From Pseudomonas vancouverensis (GTDB taxonomy: Bacteria; Pseudomonadota; Gammaproteobacteria; Pseudomonadales; Pseudomonadaceae), in NCBI RefSeq assembly GCF_004348895.1, contig NZ_RRZK01000032.1, positions 124,001 to 188,000 of the forward strand: a stretch of 64,000 bases of DNA. Reading direction: 5' to 3'. Both the position numbers and the translations under genes were made by a program. The notes under the pieces are model-generated. The model was not told the origin of the DNA and ran no database searches. It was given only the letters and a program-made list of their open reading frames with translations. Of the stretch, positions 59,934-64,000 are shown piece by piece; the first letter of the stretch is position 1; every line of letters starts with the position of its first letter.

Positions 59934-60743
59934 TTACTTCCCACCACTGCCCGCAACGCTTTCGCCGCCACGGGTCAGGTAATAGGCGCCAAGGATCGGC
60001 AGCATGGTCACCATCATTACCAGCATCGCGACGACGTTGGTCACCGGCACGTCCCGTGGGCGGCTGAGCTGGTTGAGCAGCCACAGCGGCAGGGTGCGTT
60101 CATGGCCGGCGGTGAAGGTGGTGACGATGATTTCGTCGAACGACAGCGCGAAGGCCAACATGCCACCAGCCAGCAACGCCGAGCCGAGGTTCGGCAGGAT
60201 GATGTAGCGGAAGGTCTGCCAGCCGTCGGCACCGAGGTCCATCGACGCCTCGATCAGACTGTGGGAGGTACGGCGCAGGCGGGCGATAACGTTGTTGTAG
60301 ACGATCACCACGCAGAAGGTCGCGTGACCGACGATGATGGTGAACATCCCCGGCTCGATCCCCAGCGTCTTGAAGGTTGCCAGCAACGCGATCCCGGTGA
60401 TGATCCCTGGCAGCGCGATCGGCAGGATCAGCATCAGCGAGATGCCCTGCTTGCCGAAGAAATCACGCCGATACAGCGCCGCCGATGCCAGCGTGCCGAG
60501 CACCATGGCGATCAGCGTGGCAATCGAGGCGATCTGCAACGACAGCTTGATCGCTTCGAGCACGTCCGGCCGCGAGAACGCCACGCTGAACCACTTCAGG
60601 GTGAAACCCTTGGGTGGAAAGCTGAACGCCGCGTCTTCGGTGTTGAAGGCGTACATGAAGATGATCAGGATCGGGAAGTGCAGGAACACCAACCCGCCCC
60701 AGGCAGCGATTTTCAGGCCAATTGAGGCTTTCTCAGAGTGCAT
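59934..60743 (-). CDS. ydcV: Polyamine ABC transporter permease, YdcV/PotI-like
   Basis: A 269-residue permease with six helices. FLHFPILIIFMYAFNTEDAAFSFPPKGFTLKWFS is the PotC/PotI start. The EAA loop is SLIEASMDLGADGWQTFRYIILPNL, and FALSFDEIIVTTFTAGHERTLPLW follows. It overlaps the YdcU gene by 11 nt, so the pair is coupled. Confidence 0.93.
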   Translation of the reverse strand: MHSEKASIGLKIAAWGGLVFLHFPILIIFMYAFNTEDAAFSFPPKGFTLKWFSVAFSRPDVLEAIKLSLQIASIATLIAMVLGTLASAALYRRDFFGKQGISLMLILPIALPGIITGIALLATFKTLGIEPGMFTIIVGHATFCVVIVYNNVIARLRRTSHSLIEASMDLGADGWQTFRYIILPNLGSALLAGGMLAFALSFDEIIVTTFTAGHERTLPLWLLNQLSRPRDVPVTNVVAMLVMMVTMLPILGAYYLTRGGESVAGSGGK

Positions 60744-61680
60744 CGAAGGCCCCCAGACGTTTGACGATGGACAGGTAGATGGCGATCAGCACGATCGGCA
60801 CCAGGGTGAAAGCGGCGGCCATTGGCATGTTGCCGATCGCCCCTTGCTGGGCGTAGACCATGCTGCCGACGAAGTAGCCGGGCGGGCCGACCAGTTGCGG
60901 CACGATGAAGTCGCCCAGGGTCAGCGAGAAGGTGAAGATCGAACCTGCGGCAATGCCCGGGACCGACAGCGGCAGAATCACCTGCATGAAGGTCTGGCGC
61001 GGCTTGGCGCCGAGGTCGGCCGAAGCTTGCAGCAACGATGGCGGCAGGCGTTCCAGGGAGGCCTGGATCGGCAGGATCATGAACGGCAGCCAGATGTAGA
61101 CGAACACCATGAAGCGACCCAGGTGCGAGGTCGACAGGGTGCTGCCGCCCACGCCCGGAATGCCCAGTACGAATTGCAGGGCTGGTTCCAGCCCCAGGTG
61201 CTGCACGAACCACTGCGCCACGCCGCCCTTGGCCAGCAGTAGGGTCCAGGCGTAGGCCTTGACGATGTAGCTGGCCCACATCGGCATCATCACCGCGATG
61301 TAGAAAAACGCCTTGGTCTTGCCGGTGGTGTAGCGCGCCATGTAGTAGGCAATCGGAAACGCAACGATGGCGCTGGCGATCGACACGACAATCGCCATGC
61401 TCAGGGTACGCAGGATGATGTCGAAGTTGGACGGCTGGAACAGCGCCGCGAAGTTCGCCAGGGTCAGGTCCGGGGTGACCGCCATGGTGAAGTCGTCGAA
61501 GGTGTAGAAGCCTTGCCACAACAGGGTCAGCAACGAGCCCAGGTAGATGGCGCCGAACCAGATCAGCGGCGGCACCAGCAGCATCGACAGGTACAGGTTG
61601 GGTCGGCGATACAGCAGGTTGGAAAACCGGCGCAGCGGCGAGCCTCCGGCCAGGGTTTGAGAGATAGCCAAGGTGTTCAT
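60733..61680 (-). CDS. ydcU: Polyamine ABC transporter permease, YdcU/PotH-like
   Basis: A 315-residue permease, six helices, with LYLSMLLVPPLIWFGAIYLGSLLTLLWQGF at the start and the EAA loop RLPPSLLQASADLGAKPRQTFMQVILPLSVPG. I start at the ATG at 61680, 1 nt after the ATPase stop. A TTG at 61698 is less likely. It forms the channel with YdcV. Confidence 0.93.
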   Translation of the reverse strand: MNTLAISQTLAGGSPLRRFSNLLYRRPNLYLSMLLVPPLIWFGAIYLGSLLTLLWQGFYTFDDFTMAVTPDLTLANFAALFQPSNFDIILRTLSMAIVVSIASAIVAFPIAYYMARYTTGKTKAFFYIAVMMPMWASYIVKAYAWTLLLAKGGVAQWFVQHLGLEPALQFVLGIPGVGGSTLSTSHLGRFMVFVYIWLPFMILPIQASLERLPPSLLQASADLGAKPRQTFMQVILPLSVPGIAAGSIFTFSLTLGDFIVPQLVGPPGYFVGSMVYAQQGAIGNMPMAAAFTLVPIVLIAIYLSIVKRLGAFDAL

Positions 61681-61681
61681 C

Positions 61682-62719
61682 TCACACCCCGCTCGCAACG
61701 GTGTCGTGCAACGGGATCATGGCTTCACGCGCCCAGCGGGCGGTGATGCGCTGCCCGGTCTGATGTTGTGCGGTGGTGTCCAGCCACTGATTGTTGGACT
61801 TGCTGATGTTCAGGGTCTGGCCGTTTTCCAGCTTCAGTTCGTAGCGGGTGGCGCTGCCCTGGTACTGGATGTCGTGCAGCAATCCGCTGACTTCGATTTC
61901 GTGGCTGGCCAGCGGGCCTTCGGCAAAACGCACGTGTTCCGGGCGGATCGAGAATGGCTGCGCGACGCCGCTGAGTTGTTTGGCCAGGTCACCGCGGATC
62001 ACGTTGGAGGTGCCGACGAACTCCGCGACGAAGGTGGTGGCCGGTTTCATGTACAGGTTGCGCGGGCTGTCGACCTGTTCGATGCGGCCTTTGTTGAATA
62101 CCGCTACGCGGTCGGACATCGACAGCGCTTCGGTCTGGTCGTGGGTGACGAAAATGAAGGTGATGCCGAGCTGGCGTTGCAGCTTCTTCAGCTCGCTCTG
62201 CATTTGCTCGCGCAGCTTCAGGTCGAGGGCGCCGAGGGGTTCGTCGAGCAGCAGTACGCGAGGACGATTGACCAGGGCGCGGGCCAGGGCCACACGCTGG
62301 CGCTGGCCGCCGGACAGTTGCACCGGCTTGCGGTCGCCGTAGCCGCCGAGGGCAACCATGTCGAGGGCTTCTTCGGCGCGTTTGAGGCGTTCGGCCTTGC
62401 CGACGCCCTTGACCTTCAGGCCGTAGGCGACGTTGTCACGCACGTTCATGTGCGGGAACAGCGCGTAATCCTGGAACACGGTGTTCACGTCGCGCTGGTA
62501 CGGCGGCAGGCCGGCGGCCTCCTCGCCATGGATTCGGATGGAGCCTGCGCTCGGTTGTTCAAAACCGGCGATCAGGCGCAAACAGGTGGTCTTGCCCGAG
62601 CCGGAAGGCCCCAGCATGGAGAAGAACTCGCCGTCCTGGATGTCGATGGAAACCCGGTCTACGGCCTTCACTTCGCCGAACTGACGGGAAACGTTGGTGA
62701 ATTGGACTGCAAGCGTCAT
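61682..62719 (-). CDS. ydcT: Polyamine ABC transporter ATP-binding protein, YdcT/PotA-like
   Basis: A 345-residue PotA-type ATPase with Walker A GPSGSGKTT (about 38-46), signature VQLSGGQRQRVALARALVNRP, Walker B VLLLDEPLGALDLKLRE, H-loop FVTHDQTEALSMSDR and a C-terminal TOBE-like domain (SIRPEHVRF). ATG 62719 is preceded by GGAG. It is second after the binding protein; a type B REPIN separates them. Confidence 0.93.
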   Translation of the reverse strand: MTLAVQFTNVSRQFGEVKAVDRVSIDIQDGEFFSMLGPSGSGKTTCLRLIAGFEQPSAGSIRIHGEEAAGLPPYQRDVNTVFQDYALFPHMNVRDNVAYGLKVKGVGKAERLKRAEEALDMVALGGYGDRKPVQLSGGQRQRVALARALVNRPRVLLLDEPLGALDLKLREQMQSELKKLQRQLGITFIFVTHDQTEALSMSDRVAVFNKGRIEQVDSPRNLYMKPATTFVAEFVGTSNVIRGDLAKQLSGVAQPFSIRPEHVRFAEGPLASHEIEVSGLLHDIQYQGSATRYELKLENGQTLNISKSNNQWLDTTAQHQTGQRITARWAREAMIPLHDTVASGV

Positions 62720-62797
62720 GGTGCGGTGCTCCAAATAGGCGAAGGCCGTCGCAGCGGCCCTGCCTGGACTTCTGAAAAAACTGAATCAAAGTACTTT

Positions 62798-62930
62798 TGT
62801 GGCGAGGGAGCTTGCTCCCGTTGGAGTGCGCAGCACTCCCAAAAAGGGTTGATGCGGTTTAGCTGACAGACCGCATTGACTGGTTTTGGGGCGGCTTCGC
62901 CACCCAGCGGGAGCAAGCTCCCTCGCCACA
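62798..62930. repeat. REPIN, type B
   Basis: TGTGGCGAGGGAGCTTGC and inverted GCAAGCTCCCTCGCCACA, the same type as the two flanking the RAYT, around 95 bp with inner palindromic parts (GGGGCGGCTTCGCCACCC). It separates the binding protein gene from ydcT and is the only type B copy in the window away from 15-16.4 kb. Confidence 0.92.
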
Positions 62931-62937
62931 CGGTGTG

Positions 62938-64000
62938 TCAGCGGCCGCCCATGATCGCGATGTAATCCTGGGTCCAGCGGCTGTACGGCACGAACTTGCC
63001 GCCTTCAGCCTGCGGGGTTTTCCAGAAGGCGATCTTGTCGAACTGGTCGAAACCGTTGGTCTTGCAGCCTTCGGCGCCGAGCAGTTCGCTCTCCTTGCAC
63101 GCCGCCGGTACTGCCGGCAACGAGCCGAACCACGCCGCCACGTCACCCTGGACCTTCGGTTGCAGCGACCAGTCCATCCACTTGTAGGCGCAGTTCGGGT
63201 GCTTGGCCTCGGTGTGCATCATGGTGGTGTCGGCCCAGCCGGTGGCGCCTTCTTTCGGAATGGTCGAAGCGATCGGCTGCTTGTCGTTCATCAGGCCGTT
63301 GACCTGATACGGCCAGGCACCGGAGGCCACCACGCCTTCGTTTTTGAAGTCGCTCATCTGTACCGTGGTGTCATGCCAGTAGCGGTGGATCAGCGGCTGT
63401 TGGGCGCGCAGCAGATCGAGGACGGCCTTGTACTGGGCTTCGGTCAGTTCGTACGGGTTCTGGATGCCCAGTTCAGGCTTGGTGGTCTTCAGGTACAGCG
63501 CCGCGTCGGCGATGTAGATCGGGCCGTCGTAGGCCTGCACGCGACCCTTGTTCGGCTTGCCGTCAGGCAGGTTCTGCGCATCGAACACCACGTTCCAGCT
63601 GGTCGGCGCGGTCTTGAATACGTTGGTGTTGTACATCAGCACGTTCGGGCCCCACTGGTACGGGGTGCCGTAGGTCTGCTTGTTGACCACGTACCACGGC
63701 GCATCCTTGAGGCGCGGGTCGATGTTTTTCCAGTTCGGGATCAACGCGGTGTTGATCGGCTGCACACGCTTGCCAACGATCAGGCGCAGGGACGCATCGC
63801 CCGAGGCAGTGACCAGGTCGTAACCGCCCTTGGCCATCAGGCTGACCATTTCATCGGAAGTGGCGGCGGTCTTGACGTTAACCTTGCAGCCGGTTTCCTT
63901 TTCAAAACCGGTGACCCAGTCGTAGGCCTTGTCGCTCTCGCCACGCTCGATGTAGCCAGGCCAGGCCACAATGTCCAGTTGGCCTTCGCCCGCCCCGACA
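62938..64000 (-). CDS. ydcS: Polyamine-binding periplasmic protein, YdcS-like, C-terminal part
   Basis: The gene enters from the right edge; about 354 C-terminal residues are visible, and the start and signal peptide lie outside. At the first visible residues, GEGQLDIVAWPGYIERGESDKAYDWVTGFEKETGC is the YdcS/PotD-type opening, followed by KTAATSDEMVSLMAKGGYDLVTASGDASLRL and the C-terminal PQAEGGKFVPYSRWTQDYIAIMGGR. The frame is open to the edge. It is the first known gene of the ydcSTUV-type set with patD, so it should bind putrescine or another polyamine. Confidence 0.93.
   Translation of the reverse strand, partial: VGAGEGQLDIVAWPGYIERGESDKAYDWVTGFEKETGCKVNVKTAATSDEMVSLMAKGGYDLVTASGDASLRLIVGKRVQPINTALIPNWKNIDPRLKDAPWYVVNKQTYGTPYQWGPNVLMYNTNVFKTAPTSWNVVFDAQNLPDGKPNKGRVQAYDGPIYIADAALYLKTTKPELGIQNPYELTEAQYKAVLDLLRAQQPLIHRYWHDTTVQMSDFKNEGVVASGAWPYQVNGLMNDKQPIASTIPKEGATGWADTTMMHTEAKHPNCAYKWMDWSLQPKVQGDVAAWFGSLPAVPAACKESELLGAEGCKTNGFDQFDKIAFWKTPQAEGGKFVPYSRWTQDYIAIMGGR

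Noticed and set aside
1..64000. tRNA, rRNA or riboswitch genes
   Set aside because: I looked through intergenic regions for cloverleaf arms and conserved riboswitch cores and found none convincing. Short structured RNAs cannot be excluded by eye.

Overview
The window looks like chromosomal DNA of a fluorescent Pseudomonas (P. fluorescens/P. putida side of the genus). Indicators are the high-G+C coding style, a membrane glucose dehydrogenase next to OprB, an AauRS-aatJQMP acidic amino acid system, an SpdH-type spermidine dehydrogenase, and many Pseudomonas REP/REPIN repeats. I see no rRNA, tRNA, CRISPR array, integrase or phage structural gene. Species is inferred, not proven.

Layout. 1-3 kb: 5' part of PQQ glucose dehydrogenase and carbohydrate porin OprB. 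3-5.5 kb: a VF530-type DNA-binding protein, a Pr6Pr membrane protein, and a YqjH/YqjI-like ferric reductase plus metal-sensing PadR repressor. 5.5-11.6 kb: an AT-rich block, then a complete CS1-type chaperone-usher pilus operon with a pilin gene at each end. 11.7-14.9 kb: an unusual bifunctional penicillin-binding protein. 15-16.4 kb: a REP-associated tyrosine transposase (RAYT) with REPIN pairs on both sides, six 37-bp tandem repeats and about 50-bp direct repeats. 16.7-22.4 kb: a ProY/HutT-like permease, OpgC and a gtrABC glucosylation operon. 22.4-30.2 kb: a glutamate synthase-like flavoprotein, a LuxR regulator divergent from an amidase, a permease, a Nudix-LysE-GNAT run and MetR. 30.3-35.9 kb: a giant dermonecrotic-toxin-like protein. 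36-38 kb: an alpha/beta hydrolase and a FrnE-like DsbA protein. 38-44.5 kb: a sigma54 two-component pair beside a HAD phosphatase-aminotransferase-esterase operon. 44.6-52.3 kb: a MipA porin, AauRS and aatJQMP. 52.3-54.5 kb: OpgD and a small unknown gene. 54.6-64 kb: a polyamine block with spermidine dehydrogenase, an APC permease, aminobutyraldehyde dehydrogenase and a YdcSTUV-type transporter, its binding protein cut by the window end.

Two control circuits can be read from the DNA. Upstream of aatJ there is a near-consensus -24/-12 promoter and two AauR-type palindromes, matching the nearby AauRS genes. Upstream of the HAD-aminotransferase-esterase operon there is a second -24/-12 promoter and overlapping TTGTAGC/GCTACAA palindromes at enhancer distance, with a second sigma54 activator/kinase pair downstream on the same strand. 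I do not recognise this second pathway, and it is the best candidate here for an undescribed system. The RAYT locus, with its tandem array that seems to come from REP-flank sequence, is the best structural oddity.
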